In this document: positions 46,138-55,705 of the stretch, in pieces
Layout: every line of letters starts with the position of its first letter
Numbering within the stretch: the first letter of the stretch is position 1
Assembly (NCBI RefSeq): GCF_009208565.1
Contig: NZ_WFLK01000004.1
Span: 1 to 64,000 of the forward strand
DNA from: Janthinobacterium aquaticum
GTDB taxonomy: Bacteria; Pseudomonadota; Gammaproteobacteria; Burkholderiales; Burkholderiaceae_D
Direction of reading: 5' to 3'
Length of the DNA: 64,000 nt
Translations under genes and position numbers: made by a program
Notes under the pieces: generated by a model
The model's database searches: none
The model's input: only the letters and a program-made list of their open reading frames with translations
What the model was told of the DNA's origin: nothing

Positions 46138-47178
46138 TCACCCAAACAGCACCGGCAGCTCCTGCGAGCGCTTTTTCAGCGCCAGCTTGGCGCCTTCGTA
46201 GTCGGGGTAGATCGTCGCCACGGTGGCCCAGAAACGCGGGCTGTGGTTCATTTCCAGCAGGTGCGCCAGTTCGTGCGCGACCACGTAGTCGATCAGCGGC
46301 AGCGCAAAGTGGATCAAACGCCAGTTCAGGCGGATCTTGCGTTCGATGGTGCAGCTGCCCCAGCGCGTGCCGGCCGACGACAGCGACAGCGAGGCGTAGC
46401 GCACGCCCAGCCTGGCCGCGTACAGGTCCAGCCTTTGCTCGAACAGCGAACGCGCCTGCTGCTGATACCAGGATTTGACCTTCTCCTTCAACTGCAGTTC
46501 GGTACCGCTGGGCGTGACCCACACATGCAGCTCATTGGTATCCGCCTGGAAGCTGGCGCGGTGGCGCTGGGCCTGGTGCAGGCGCAGCGTGATGTCGCCG
46601 CCCAGGTAGGGCAGCTGCGCACCGTCGTGCCAGGCGACGGGTGCACGCTGCTGGCGTTGCAACTTGCGTTCGCCGCGTTCCTGCAGCTTGGCGATAATCC
46701 AGCTTTGCTTGGCGCGGATCGCATTGTCGATTTCAGCCAGTGTCACGCGTTTGGGCGCGGTCACGCGCAGGCCGTTATCGTCGATCATGAAGCCGATCGA
46801 GCGGCGCGTCGAGCGGCGCAGCGCAAATTCGACCAGGTGCTGCCCCAGTTGCAACTGGCGCAGCGGCGGTCCATCGTCAGCGCGTGGCGGCGAAGGCAGG
46901 GGAGCGGGTGGAGGAGGTAAAACAGTTACCGGCGCGCTTGCCGGTGTGGTTACTGGCGCCATCGGCGGCGCAATAACAGGCACCTGCGGTGCTGCAGGGC
47001 GCAGCGCCGCAGGGGGGCTGGTCGAGACATCGTGCGCGAACAGATCCAGTTGCTTGTCGCCGACCCTGATGGTCTTTAACTGCTGACGCAGTGTCGGCTC
47101 CTGGATGACCGCGCTGATGCCGTCTAGCCAGCGTTGTAGGCGTGAGGCGAAATGACGCGCATTTCTGATTCTATCCAA
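46138..47178 (-). CDS. YgjP/SprT-like zinc metallopeptidase (M48-type)
   Basis: About 346 residues. A Pro/Ala-rich N-terminal half (with VPVIAPPMAPVTTPASAPV) is followed by the YgjP (DUF45/WLM-like) domain. Zinc ligands HELAHLLEMNH lie near the C-terminus, followed by FWATVATIYPDYEGAK. The N-terminal start is unclear, because no ATG or GTG lies after the end of the upstream plsC gene. TTG 47178, preceded by AGGTGG and overlapping plsC by about 55 bp, is the best candidate. Substrate unknown; the low-complexity extension is longer than in typical YgjP. Confidence 0.8.
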   Translation of the reverse strand: MDRIRNARHFASRLQRWLDGISAVIQEPTLRQQLKTIRVGDKQLDLFAHDVSTSPPAALRPAAPQVPVIAPPMAPVTTPASAPVTVLPPPPAPLPSPPRADDGPPLRQLQLGQHLVEFALRRSTRRSIGFMIDDNGLRVTAPKRVTLAEIDNAIRAKQSWIIAKLQERGERKLQRQQRAPVAWHDGAQLPYLGGDITLRLHQAQRHRASFQADTNELHVWVTPSGTELQLKEKVKSWYQQQARSLFEQRLDLYAARLGVRYASLSLSSAGTRWGSCTIERKIRLNWRLIHFALPLIDYVVAHELAHLLEMNHSPRFWATVATIYPDYEGAKLALKKRSQELPVLFG

Positions 47179-47864
47179 TTTTCCACCTGTTGCATCATGC
47201 TGTCCGGGGTTTGCCCTTCCGGCGAAATCGGTTTGCCTATCGAGACCGTGATGACGCCCGGCCGCTTGAGAAACGACTGCTTGGGCCAGCACTCGCCCGA
47301 GTTGTGCGCAATCGGCACCACCACCGCGCCAGTGGCAATCGCCAGGCGCGTGCCGCCGCTCTTGTACTGGCCCTTCTGGCCCACCGGAATACGGGTGCCT
47401 TCGGGGAACATGATAATCCATTGGCCGTCCGCCAGGCGGCGTTTGCCGTGCGCCACCACGCTACGGAACGCGTGCTTGCCCTGCTTGCGGTCGATCGGGA
47501 TCATGCGCAGCAGCGCCATGGCCCAGCCGAAGAACGGAATGTACAGAATCTCCTTCTTGAACACATACACCAGAGGGCGCGGCAAATTGGGCAGCAAAAA
47601 GATGGTTTCCCAGGCCGACTGGTGCTTCGACAAGACGATGGCTGGCTGGTCGGGGAAATTCTCGGCGCCCTTGACTTCGTAGCGGATGCCGCAAATGACC
47701 TTGGCGCACCAGATCATCAGCACATTCCAGCGCGAAGTGACCCAGTAGCGTTTGTTGTAACTCAATGGCGCAGCAAAAAAGCAGACGCAGGCCCAAACGA
47801 TGGTGGACACGATCATGATGATCATGAACAGCAGCGATCGCAGGAACAGGGAAATATTACGCAA
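47124..47864 (-). CDS. Lysophospholipid acyltransferase, PlsC type (second copy)
   Basis: 246-residue inner-membrane acyltransferase. Hydrophobic N-terminus (FLRSLLFMIIMIVSTIVWAC), catalytic HX4D in LSKHQSAWETIF, and substrate motif IMFPEGTRIPVGQKG. It differs clearly from the PlsC at 34307. It lies 14 bp after gmhB in the glyQ-glyS-gmhB-plsC string, an arrangement common in betaproteobacteria. Confidence 0.92.
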   Translation of the reverse strand: MRNISLFLRSLLFMIIMIVSTIVWACVCFFAAPLSYNKRYWVTSRWNVLMIWCAKVICGIRYEVKGAENFPDQPAIVLSKHQSAWETIFLLPNLPRPLVYVFKKEILYIPFFGWAMALLRMIPIDRKQGKHAFRSVVAHGKRRLADGQWIIMFPEGTRIPVGQKGQYKSGGTRLAIATGAVVVPIAHNSGECWPKQSFLKRPGVITVSIGKPISPEGQTPDSMMQQVENWIESEMRVISPHAYNAG

Positions 47865-47878
47865 CGCGGTTCTCCGGA

Positions 47879-48466
47879 TTAATTACTTGATGCCACAGTG
47901 GGCGAGGGGGCGGCGGGCGCCTTGAGCAGGTGGCTGACCACGGCGGCCAGGTCGGCAAAGACCTGGGTGCCGGGCGGCAGGCCACCGGTTTCATTGGTTT
48001 GTTCGCCTTTGCCGGTCAATACCAGGTAGGGCGTGCAGCCGCTGATAAAGCCGGCCTGCAGATCGCGCAGCGAGTCGCCCACGGTCGGCACGCCTTTCAG
48101 GCTGGTGTTGTAGCGCTGCGAAATTTCATGGAACATGCCCGGCTTGGGCTTGCGGCAGTCACAGTTGTCGGCGCCGGCGTGCGGACAGAAGAAGATGGCG
48201 TCGATATCGGCGCCGACCTGCTGCGCCAGCGTATGCATCTTCTGGTGAATCGCATTTAACACCGTCATGTCGAAGTATTCGCGCGCAATGCCCGACTGGT
48301 TCGAGGCGATCACCACCCGGTAGCCAGCCTGGTTCAGGCGCGCGATCGCTTCGAGCGAACCGGGTATCGGCAGCCACTCGGCCGGCGACTTGATAAAGTC
48401 CGGCGAGTCGTGGTTGATCACGCCATCGCGGTCAAGAATGATCAGCTTGAGCGGCGCCGTACCCAT
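47879..48466 (-). CDS. gmhB: D-glycero-beta-D-manno-heptose-1,7-bisphosphate 7-phosphatase
   Basis: HAD phosphatase of ADP-heptose synthesis, 195 residues. The catalytic motif is LDRDGVINHDSP; SNQSGIAREYF follows; the zinc loop CPHAGADNCDCRKPKPG with its Cys/His ligands is diagnostic of GmhB and histidinol phosphatase relatives. It supplies the donor sugar used by WaaC in this window. The start overlaps the glyS stop by 1 bp (TAATG). Confidence 0.94.
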   Translation of the reverse strand: MGTAPLKLIILDRDGVINHDSPDFIKSPAEWLPIPGSLEAIARLNQAGYRVVIASNQSGIAREYFDMTVLNAIHQKMHTLAQQVGADIDAIFFCPHAGADNCDCRKPKPGMFHEISQRYNTSLKGVPTVGDSLRDLQAGFISGCTPYLVLTGKGEQTNETGGLPPGTQVFADLAAVVSHLLKAPAAPSPTVASSN

Positions 48467-50568
48467 TATGCCGCCAGCTTGGAAATGTCGGCCACGCGGT
48501 TCATCATCGCGTGCAGGGACGACAGCAGCGCCAGGCGGTTGTTGCGCAGCGCCACATCGTCGGCCATCACCATCACGTCGTTGAAGAAGCCGTCCACATC
48601 GTCGCGCAGCTGCGCCAGCGTCTGCAAGGTCAGCGCAAAGTCGCCGCGGGCAAACGCCGCATCGACTTCAGGCTGCACACGCGACACCGAGGCGGCCAGT
48701 TTTTTCTCGGCCTCGTCCTGCAGCAGCGCCACGTTCACGCCGCCGGCGGCAACCTGGCTGACCGCTTCCTCGTTCTTTTTGAGGATATTGGTAATGCGCT
48801 TGTTGGCCGCTGCCAGCGAGGCGCTTTCCGGCAGGGCAGCAAAGGCCTGCACCGCTTCGAGGCGCTGCACGATATCGTCCAGGCGGTCCGGCTGCTGCGC
48901 CACCACCGCTTCGATCTCGTTGGGCGAGAAGCCGCGTTCGCGCAGCATGCCGCGCAGGCGGTCGAACATGAAGCTGGCCACGTCCGCAGTCGGGTCCTTG
49001 AAGCCGGGAACCTGGGCAAACTGCGCCGCCGCATCGGCCAGCAGGCCCTTGATCGACAGCGGCAGGCGTTTTTCCAGCAGCATGCGCAGCACGCCCAGTG
49101 CGTGGCGGCGCAGTGCGAACGGATCCTTGTCGCCGGTTGGCGCCAGGCCAATGGCCCAGATACCGACCAGCGTTTCAAGCTTGTCGGCCAGCGCCACGGC
49201 CGTGCCGGTGGCGGTCGACGGCAGCGCATCGCCGGCAAAGCGCGGCTGGTAGTGTTCCGAGGCGGCCAGCGCCACTTCTTCCGGCTCACCGTCATGGCGT
49301 GCATAGTAGGTGCCCATGATGCCTTGCAGCTCGGGGAATTCACCAACCATATCGGTCAGCAGGTCGGCCTTGGCCAGGCGCGCACCGCGTTCGGCCAGCG
49401 TTACGTCGTAGCCGAGCTTGCCGGCGATGGCACCGGCCAGCGCGGTGACGCGTTGTGTGCGCGCAGCCTGCGTACCGAGCTTGTTGTGATACACCACATT
49501 GGCCAGCAGCGGCAGGCGCGACTCCAGCGTTTTCTTCTTGTCCTGCTCGAAGAAGAACTTGGCGTCGGCCAGACGCGGGCGCACCACCCGTTCGTTGCCG
49601 CCAACGATGTGCTCAGGGGTGTCGGTGGCGATGTTCGAGACGATCAGAAAGCGCGAGCGCAGCTTGCCATCGGCATCGGTCAGCGCAAAGTATTTCTGGT
49701 TGGTCTGCATGGTAAGGATCAGGCATTCCTGCGGCACGGCCAGGAATTCTTCCTCGAAATGGCATTCGTAGACCACCGGCCATTCGACCAGCGCGGTCAC
49801 TTCGTCGAGCAAGGATTCTGGCATCAGCACCTGGTCGGCACCGGCTTTTTCCAGCAGCTGGGCGCGGATGGTGGCCTTGCGCTCGTCAAAGCTGGCAATC
49901 ACGCTGGCGTTCAGAATCAGGCCGGCGGCATAGTTTTCTGCGTGCGCAATGGTGATCGGCTGGCCGTCGGTCAGGAAGCGGTGGCCCAGCGTCTCGCGGC
50001 CCGCTTCCAGGCCCAGCAAGGTCAGTGGCAGCAGGTTGATGCCATGCAGCGCGACCAGGCGATGGGCAGGGCGCACGAATTGCACGGTGCTGCCGTCCGG
50101 GCGCTGGTAGCTCATCAGCTTTGGAATCGGCAGCTTGGCGCAAGATTCGCTCAATGCTGCCTGCGCGCCGGTTTCAAGCTTGCTGCCTGGCGCCGTGTGG
50201 GTGTAGAAGAAGCTCTCGGCCTTGCCGTCGGCAGCGCGTTCCAGGTCGGCCACCGTCAGGTCGGGAAAACCCAGTGCGGCCAGTTTCTTGGCCAGCGGCG
50301 CGGTGCCGTTGCCGTTGGCGTCGAGCGCGACCGAGACCGGCAGCACTTTTTCGCGGATCGATTTGTCGGGTGAGACTTCACGCACATTGGTGATGGAAAC
50401 GGCCAGGCGGCGCGGCGAGGCGTAGCTGGTCGCGACGCTGTTTTCTTCCAGGAAGTCGCGCGATTTCAGGCCGTTGACGATGCCGGCGGCAAAGGCGGCG
50501 CCCAGCTTGGCCAGCGCTTTCGGCGGCAGTTCTTCGGTCAGCAGTTCAATAAGCAGTGTCTGGTTCAT
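48466..50568 (-). CDS. glyS: Glycine-tRNA ligase beta subunit
   Basis: 700-residue beta subunit of the alpha2-beta2 glycyl-tRNA synthetase. N-terminal [19 protein letters not shown] and the central [18 protein letters not shown] with QKYFALTD are characteristic; the C-terminal part holds an HD-like domain ([16 protein letters not shown]) and an anticodon-binding domain. It lies 36 bp downstream of glyQ. Confidence 0.97.
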   Translation of the reverse strand: MNQTLLIELLTEELPPKALAKLGAAFAAGIVNGLKSRDFLEENSVATSYASPRRLAVSITNVREVSPDKSIREKVLPVSVALDANGNGTAPLAKKLAALGFPDLTVADLERAADGKAESFFYTHTAPGSKLETGAQAALSESCAKLPIPKLMSYQRPDGSTVQFVRPAHRLVALHGINLLPLTLLGLEAGRETLGHRFLTDGQPITIAHAENYAAGLILNASVIASFDERKATIRAQLLEKAGADQVLMPESLLDEVTALVEWPVVYECHFEEEFLAVPQECLILTMQTNQKYFALTDADGKLRSRFLIVSNIATDTPEHIVGGNERVVRPRLADAKFFFEQDKKKTLESRLPLLANVVYHNKLGTQAARTQRVTALAGAIAGKLGYDVTLAERGARLAKADLLTDMVGEFPELQGIMGTYYARHDGEPEEVALAASEHYQPRFAGDALPSTATGTAVALADKLETLVGIWAIGLAPTGDKDPFALRRHALGVLRMLLEKRLPLSIKGLLADAAAQFAQVPGFKDPTADVASFMFDRLRGMLRERGFSPNEIEAVVAQQPDRLDDIVQRLEAVQAFAALPESASLAAANKRITNILKKNEEAVSQVAAGGVNVALLQDEAEKKLAASVSRVQPEVDAAFARGDFALTLQTLAQLRDDVDGFFNDVMVMADDVALRNNRLALLSSLHAMMNRVADISKLAA

Positions 50569-50604
50569 GGTGATTCTTGTCTGTTGCGGCGTCTAGGGGC
50601 GCTG

Positions 50605-51525
50605 TTAGGCGGCAGGGGCGGCGTTGTCGGCAGCGGGCAGCATCGGGAAACCGAGGCGTTCGCGCGAGTCGTAATAGGCTTGCGCCACCAAGCGCGACAG
50701 CGTGCGCACGCGGCCGATATAGGCGGCGCGCTCTGTGACCGAGATGGCGCCGCGCGCGTCGAGCATATTGAAGCTGTGCGAGGCCTTCATGATCTGCTCG
50801 TAGGCCGGCAGTGTCAGTGCCAGTTCGATCAGGCGCTTGGCTTCGGACTCATGGTTGCTGAACTGGGCAAACAGCAGTTCGGTATTGGCGTGCTCGAAGT
50901 TGTAGGTCGATTGTTCCACTTCGTTCTGGTGGAACACGTCGCCATAGGTCAGCTTCTTGATCTGGCCGTTTTCTTCCCACTCGGTCCATACCAGGTCGTA
51001 CACGTTTTCCACGCCCTGCAGATACATCGCCAGACGTTCGATGCCGTAGGTGATTTCGCCCAGCACCGGCTTGCAATCGAGGCCGCCCACTTGCTGGAAG
51101 TAGGTGAACTGCGTCACTTCCATGCCGTTCAGCCAGACTTCCCAGCCCAGGCCCCAGGCGCCCAGGGTCGGGCTTTCCCAGTCGTCTTCGACAAAGCGCA
51201 CGTCATTTTGTTTCAGGTCCAGGCCGAGCGCGGCCAGCGAACCCAGATACAGGTCGAGAATGTTTTCCGGAGCCGGTTTCAACACCACCTGGTACTGGTA
51301 GTAGTGCTGCATGCGGTTCGGGTTTTCGCCATAGCGGCCGTCTTTCGGGCGGCGCGACGGCTGCACATACGCAGCGCGCCACGGCTCCGGGCCGATCGCG
51401 CGCAGGAAGGTACCGGTATGGAATGTACCGGCGCCCACTTCCATGTCGTAAGGCTGCAGCAGGGCGCAACCTTGCTTGTCCCAGTAGGTTTGCAAGGTCA
51501 GGATAATTTGTTGAAATGTCAGCAT
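50605..51525 (-). CDS. glyQ: Glycine-tRNA ligase alpha subunit
   Basis: 306-residue catalytic alpha subunit. N-terminal [19 protein letters not shown] and [21 protein letters not shown], then [19 protein letters not shown], are family hallmarks. It is the first gene of the glyQ-glyS-gmhB-plsC unit. A 134-bp spacer to lnt holds the likely promoter; no T-box was seen. Confidence 0.97.
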   Translation of the reverse strand: MLTFQQIILTLQTYWDKQGCALLQPYDMEVGAGTFHTGTFLRAIGPEPWRAAYVQPSRRPKDGRYGENPNRMQHYYQYQVVLKPAPENILDLYLGSLAALGLDLKQNDVRFVEDDWESPTLGAWGLGWEVWLNGMEVTQFTYFQQVGGLDCKPVLGEITYGIERLAMYLQGVENVYDLVWTEWEENGQIKKLTYGDVFHQNEVEQSTYNFEHANTELLFAQFSNHESEAKRLIELALTLPAYEQIMKASHSFNMLDARGAISVTERAAYIGRVRTLSRLVAQAYYDSRERLGFPMLPAADNAAPAA

Positions 51526-51659
51526 CGTATGGATTCGCCGCGCTCAAGGCCGCGCGTTGTTAGGGTTTGCTTGAAGCCGGGCCGCGCTGCTGGTTCACAG
51601 CGCACGGGCCGGCCATGGTTTGCTAATTTTAGCGGTTTTTATGACGCCTCAGTAACGTA

Positions 51660-53237
51660 TTATTGGCCGGCGCCGCGCCGCTGGCCTGCGCGGCCCAGCA
51701 GCACGGCGGCCGCGAGCGCCAGCACGGTCAGCGCCAGCATCAGCTTGTTACCGTACAAGATATAGGGCGTCATGCCGCCCATGCCCTGCACGCTGGCCGC
51801 CAGCGCACCTTGGGTGACAGGGGCCAGCTGGCTCAGTACCACGCCCTTGCCGTCGATCACGGCGGTGGCGCCGGTATTGGTGGCGCGCAGCATCGGGCGG
51901 CCCGTCTCCAGGCTGCGCATCTGCGAGATCTGCAGGTGCTGTGGAATGGCGATCGAGTCGCCGAACCAGGCCAGGTTGGAGATATTGAGCAGCACCGAGG
52001 CCGACTGGCGTCCGGCGCGGTGCGCACTGGCCAGCTGGCCGGCGATTTCCTCGCCAAACAGGTCTTCGTAGCAGATATTGGGCAGCACCAGCTGGTCGCG
52101 CACCGCCAGCGGCGGTTGGACTTCGGCGCCGCGGCCCATGTCGCCCAGCGGGATGGCCATCATGGCGACAAACCAGTGCAGGCCGGGCGGCACGAATTCG
52201 CCGAACGGCACCAGATGGTGCTTGCGGTACTGGTAGTACGGCACGCCGGCAGGCTGGCCGGTAATGCCCAGCGCCGCGTTATAGAACTGCTGCTGTTCGT
52301 CGAGTACCGGCATGCCCAGCAAAATCGTGCTGCCGGTGCCTTGCGCGTAGCTGGCAAGGTTGTCCAGATAGCCGGGCGGCAGCTGGTGCGGCAGCACCGT
52401 GACCGCCGTTTCCGGCGTGGCGATCAGGTCGGCCGGCGCGGCCGTGATGGCCTTCTGGTACATATTGAGCGCGCCGAGCACGAAGCCGGGGTCGAATTTT
52501 TCCTGCTGCGGCACATTGCCCTGCAACAGGCGTACCGAGATCGGCCGGCCCACCGCATGGGTCCAGGCGACGCCCTGCAGGGCAAAGCCGGCTGCATACA
52601 GCGCCACCACGCCGGCCAGCGCCGGCCAGCGCGTGCGGTGCATTGTCAGCAGCAAGGCGCCGGCCGACAGCGCGGCCAGCCAGCCCGTGCCGTATGAGCC
52701 GACGATGGGCACAAAGCCGGCCAGTGGGCTGGCGTTGTGGGCGTAGCCGGTAGCGAGCCACGGAAAGCCGGTAAACAGCCAGCCGCGCGTCCACTCGAAC
52801 AGCGTCCACATGGCCGGCAGCACCAATAGCGCCATGACGGGGATCGACAGCGTCCAGCGCTGGCGTAGCCAGCTAGCCGCGCCCATCGCCAGCGCCACGT
52901 AGATGGCCATCAGCAGCGCCAGCAGCGCCACCGCAATCACCGCCAGCGGTGCGGCCATGTCACCGTAGCGGTGCATCGAGATATACAGCCAGTGGGTGCC
53001 GGCGGCGCACCAGCCAAAGCCGTAGGCCCAGCCGACCAGCGCGCTTTTTTTGATATCCGAGGCACGCAGCACCTGGTAGAACAGCACGCCCAGCGAGGCG
53101 ATCTGCAGCGGCCAGTAGCCGAAGGGAGCGAAGGCCAGCACCGCCACCGCGCCGGCAACGGCGGCGGTCAGCATGCGCGCCCAGGTGGATTTGGGCGCTC
53201 TGGCGGGGGCGTTGGGGTCCTGGCGTCTGAAACGCAT
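51660..53237 (-). CDS. lnt: Apolipoprotein N-acyltransferase
   Basis: Adds the third acyl chain to lipoproteins in the inner membrane. 525 residues, with several N-terminal transmembrane helices and a periplasmic CN-hydrolase domain. The catalytic Glu is in LIATPETAVTVLP, the Lys in YRKHHLVPFGEFVP and the nucleophilic Cys in LPNICYEDLFGEEI. It starts 16 bp after corC. It would mature the lipoprotein encoded at 13555. Confidence 0.95.
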   Translation of the reverse strand: MRFRRQDPNAPARAPKSTWARMLTAAVAGAVAVLAFAPFGYWPLQIASLGVLFYQVLRASDIKKSALVGWAYGFGWCAAGTHWLYISMHRYGDMAAPLAVIAVALLALLMAIYVALAMGAASWLRQRWTLSIPVMALLVLPAMWTLFEWTRGWLFTGFPWLATGYAHNASPLAGFVPIVGSYGTGWLAALSAGALLLTMHRTRWPALAGVVALYAAGFALQGVAWTHAVGRPISVRLLQGNVPQQEKFDPGFVLGALNMYQKAITAAPADLIATPETAVTVLPHQLPPGYLDNLASYAQGTGSTILLGMPVLDEQQQFYNAALGITGQPAGVPYYQYRKHHLVPFGEFVPPGLHWFVAMMAIPLGDMGRGAEVQPPLAVRDQLVLPNICYEDLFGEEIAGQLASAHRAGRQSASVLLNISNLAWFGDSIAIPQHLQISQMRSLETGRPMLRATNTGATAVIDGKGVVLSQLAPVTQGALAASVQGMGGMTPYILYGNKLMLALTVLALAAAVLLGRAGQRRGAGQ

Positions 53238-53253
53238 CTACAGCACGCGCATG

Positions 53254-54162
53254 TCAGAGATCGAGTTCAGGCACATCGGGCAGACGCTCGACCAGCAGCA
53301 CATGCACGCGGCGCGCATCGGCGCGCAGCACCTCGAAGCGCAGATTGCCCAGGTCGAGAATATCGCCCTTGTGCGCCATGCGTCCCAGGTGTTTCGAGAC
53401 CAGGCCGCCGATGGTGTCGACATCGTCGTCGGCCAGGCGGGCGCCCAGTTCGTCGTTGAACTGGGCGATCTCGGTCAGCGCCTTGACGCGCCAGCGCGGA
53501 CCGAACTGGCCTTCGCGCAGCGACATGATGTTGTCTTCGGTTTCATCGGAGTCGTATTCGTCCTCGATGTCGCCAACGATCTGTTCAAGCACGTCTTCGA
53601 TGGTGATCAGGCCGGACACGCCGCTGTATTCATCGACTACGATGGCCATGTGATTGTGGTTGGCGCGGAAATCGCGCAGCAGCACGTTCAGGCGCTTGGA
53701 CTCGGGAATGAAGATCGGCGGGCGCAGCATGGCGCGCACGTCGAACGATTCCTCGGCGTAGTAGCGCAGCAGGTCTTTGGCCAGCAGGATGCCGACTACC
53801 TTGTCGCGCTCGCCTTCGATGGCGGGAAAGCGCGAGTGGGCGGTCGACAGCACTTCGGGCATCCATTCCTCGATCGGCTTGCTGATGTCGATGACATCCA
53901 TTTGCGAGCGGGGAATCATGATGTCGCGGGCACACAGATCCGAGACCTGGAACACGCCTTCGATCATCGACAGGGCGTCGGCGTCGATCAGCTTGCGTTC
54001 GTGTGCGTCATGCAGCACATCGAGCAGCTCTGCGCGGTTCTCGGGTTCGGGCGAAATAAGGGCGGTCAGGCGTTCAAACAGCGACCGGTGGGGTTTGGCG
54101 TCAGTTCTGACGCCACTAGGGTGCTCTGGCATAGGAGGCGTGAGCCGTTGTTGCGAAGGCAT
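53254..54162 (-). CDS. corC: CorC/HlyC-family CBS-domain protein
   Basis: 302-residue cytosolic protein with two CBS domains (ARDIMIPRSQMDVIDI and the second around NHMAIVVDEYSGVSGLITIE) and a C-terminal CorC_HlyC (transporter-associated) domain with DDDVDTIGGLVSKHLGRM. Thought to modulate Mg/Co handling; often called CorC or YbeX. lnt is directly downstream, as in other proteobacteria. The usual upstream ybeY is separated by about 2.6 kb here. Confidence 0.93.
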   Translation of the reverse strand: MPSQQRLTPPMPEHPSGVRTDAKPHRSLFERLTALISPEPENRAELLDVLHDAHERKLIDADALSMIEGVFQVSDLCARDIMIPRSQMDVIDISKPIEEWMPEVLSTAHSRFPAIEGERDKVVGILLAKDLLRYYAEESFDVRAMLRPPIFIPESKRLNVLLRDFRANHNHMAIVVDEYSGVSGLITIEDVLEQIVGDIEDEYDSDETEDNIMSLREGQFGPRWRVKALTEIAQFNDELGARLADDDVDTIGGLVSKHLGRMAHKGDILDLGNLRFEVLRADARRVHVLLVERLPDVPELDL

Positions 54163-54246
54163 ATAGGATACACCAAAATGGCGGCACTACCGCAATTTCG
54201 CGCTTTGGGCAGTTATTTGGCGCGCTTCAGCCGCTTTGTGTACGGT

Positions 54247-54669
54247 TCATGCAGCCGCGCCACCGAGCACGCGCGACTGCAGCGCTGCTACCTCGCGTTG
54301 CCAGTCTTCCCAGTGCTCGCTGTCCTGCCACAGCTGGCGCAGCTCGGACGACTCGGCCGTAATGCGCGCCAACGCCAGCCGCGCTTTTTCCAGCAGCGGC
54401 GGCGTGACTTTTTTCTTGCAGGCCGCTACCCATTCATCGACTTCGGCGGTGGCCGGGTCGCGCTCTCCCGGATTGCCCTGCAGGCGCGCGATTACTTCCA
54501 GCGCCGCCAGCGCTTCGGCGGCAAACGGCGCTTCGAGTTCGGCTTCGGTGCTGTCGATCACGTTGTCGAGCGTGGTCTCGACCAGTTCCAGCGTTTTATA
54601 TTCGTGCAAGTCCTGCGCCCAGTCCATGGCGTAGTCGTTGCCGAAGGCGTCGATTGCCCAGGTGGCCAT
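54247..54669 (-). CDS. DUF4259-type protein
   Basis: 140-residue acidic cytosolic protein. The N-terminus ATWAIDAFGNDYAMDWAQDL matches the DUF4259 pattern, and the rest is helical (LEAPFAAEALAALEVIARLQ). Function unknown. ATG 54669 has AAGGA 5 nt upstream; a longer frame toward LysR has no support. It lies 29 bp downstream of the LysR gene, so it may be co-transcribed with it. Confidence 0.82.
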   Translation of the reverse strand: MATWAIDAFGNDYAMDWAQDLHEYKTLELVETTLDNVIDSTEAELEAPFAAEALAALEVIARLQGNPGERDPATAEVDEWVAACKKKVTPPLLEKARLALARITAESSELRQLWQDSEHWEDWQREVAALQSRVLGGAAA

Positions 54670-54698
54670 ATATATCCTTGCGTCGTTGTGTGATAGCG

Positions 54699-55619
54699 CT
54701 ATTGTGGCATGCCTGTGCCATGTACCACCACCTGCTCGCGCAGCCAGCGCAACCCGGCATCGTTGTCGCTGCGCGGATGCCAGGCCAGCGACAGATCCAG
54801 CGCCGGTACGTTCAAGGGCAGCTCGAAGGTGTCGAGCTGGTCTTGAAAGCGGTCGAGGAAGCGCGATGGCAAGGTGCAAACGAGATCGGTGGCTGCCAGC
54901 ATTGGCGGCACCAGGTTGTACTGGGCCACGGCGACCGGCACGCTGCGTGTGCGGCCCAACTTTGCCAGTTGCTCGTCCATAAATGCGTGAAAGCTGCCGT
55001 TGGTCGACACGACGATATGGCGCAGCGCACAGTAGCTATCCACATCGAGCGGCGCGGTGCCACGCGGATGGCCTTTGCGCTGGGCCATACGGTGTTCGAC
55101 CAGCAGCACCGGGCTCTGGTGCAAGGTGGCCGGGACAAAGCGGCTGCCGCCGACCAGCAGATCGATCTCGCCGCGTTCCATCTGTCCTGCCAGGTGCGCC
55201 GGTTCCGGCGTGCGAAACGCCAGTTTCAGTCCAGGTCCGCCGATCGCCGCCACCTGCTGTACCACCGGCAGCATCAGCATCAGCACGGCGTTGTCGTTGC
55301 CGGCAATATGAAAGGTGCGCCCGGCCGTGCCCGGATCGAACGGCGGCGCATCACGGCGCACGGCCTGGCCCAGCATGGCCAGCGCGGCGCGTAGCGGCGC
55401 CTGCAGTTCAAGCGCGCGCGGCGTGGCCAGCATGCCGCGCCCGGAATCGGCCGGCACCAGGAGTGGGTCGTCGAACAGGATGCGCAGCCGGGCCAGCTGG
55501 GCCGACATGGCCGGCTGGCTCAGATGCAGGCGGGCAGCAGCGCGCGTCACGTGTTTTTCTTCCAGCAGCACGTCAAGCGATACCAGCAGGGGCAGGTCGA
55601 CGCCTCGTATATCGAGCAT
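54699..55619 (-). CDS. LysR-family transcriptional regulator
   Basis: 306-residue regulator with an N-terminal winged HTH (EEKHVTRAAARLHLSQPAMS) and a C-terminal two-lobe effector domain. It is divergent from the metallo-beta-lactamase-fold gene, with an 86-bp intergenic region carrying a candidate operator. It probably activates that gene in response to an unknown small molecule. Confidence 0.92.
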   Translation of the reverse strand: MLDIRGVDLPLLVSLDVLLEEKHVTRAAARLHLSQPAMSAQLARLRILFDDPLLVPADSGRGMLATPRALELQAPLRAALAMLGQAVRRDAPPFDPGTAGRTFHIAGNDNAVLMLMLPVVQQVAAIGGPGLKLAFRTPEPAHLAGQMERGEIDLLVGGSRFVPATLHQSPVLLVEHRMAQRKGHPRGTAPLDVDSYCALRHIVVSTNGSFHAFMDEQLAKLGRTRSVPVAVAQYNLVPPMLAATDLVCTLPSRFLDRFQDQLDTFELPLNVPALDLSLAWHPRSDNDAGLRWLREQVVVHGTGMPQ

Positions 55620-55646
55620 TTGGATGCCTGTAATCTAAATAATCAA

Positions 55647-55665
55647 TTTCATTTATATGATGAAA
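55647..55665. promoter_or_regulatory. Candidate LysR operator
   Basis: Perfect inverted repeat TTTCAT-N7-ATGAAA centred in the divergent LysR/MBL promoter region; it contains the T-N11-A form expected of LysR boxes and is AT-rich. It lies about 40 bp upstream of the MBL start codon. Confidence 0.5.
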
Positions 55666-55705
55666 AGGAGTTTACTGCGGTATCACTTCTTCCGAAAGGT
55701 ATTTC

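Noticed and set aside
48511-50373. Long plus-strand open frame opposite glyS
   Set aside because: Low-complexity translation with no recognisable domain, fully antisense to glyS.
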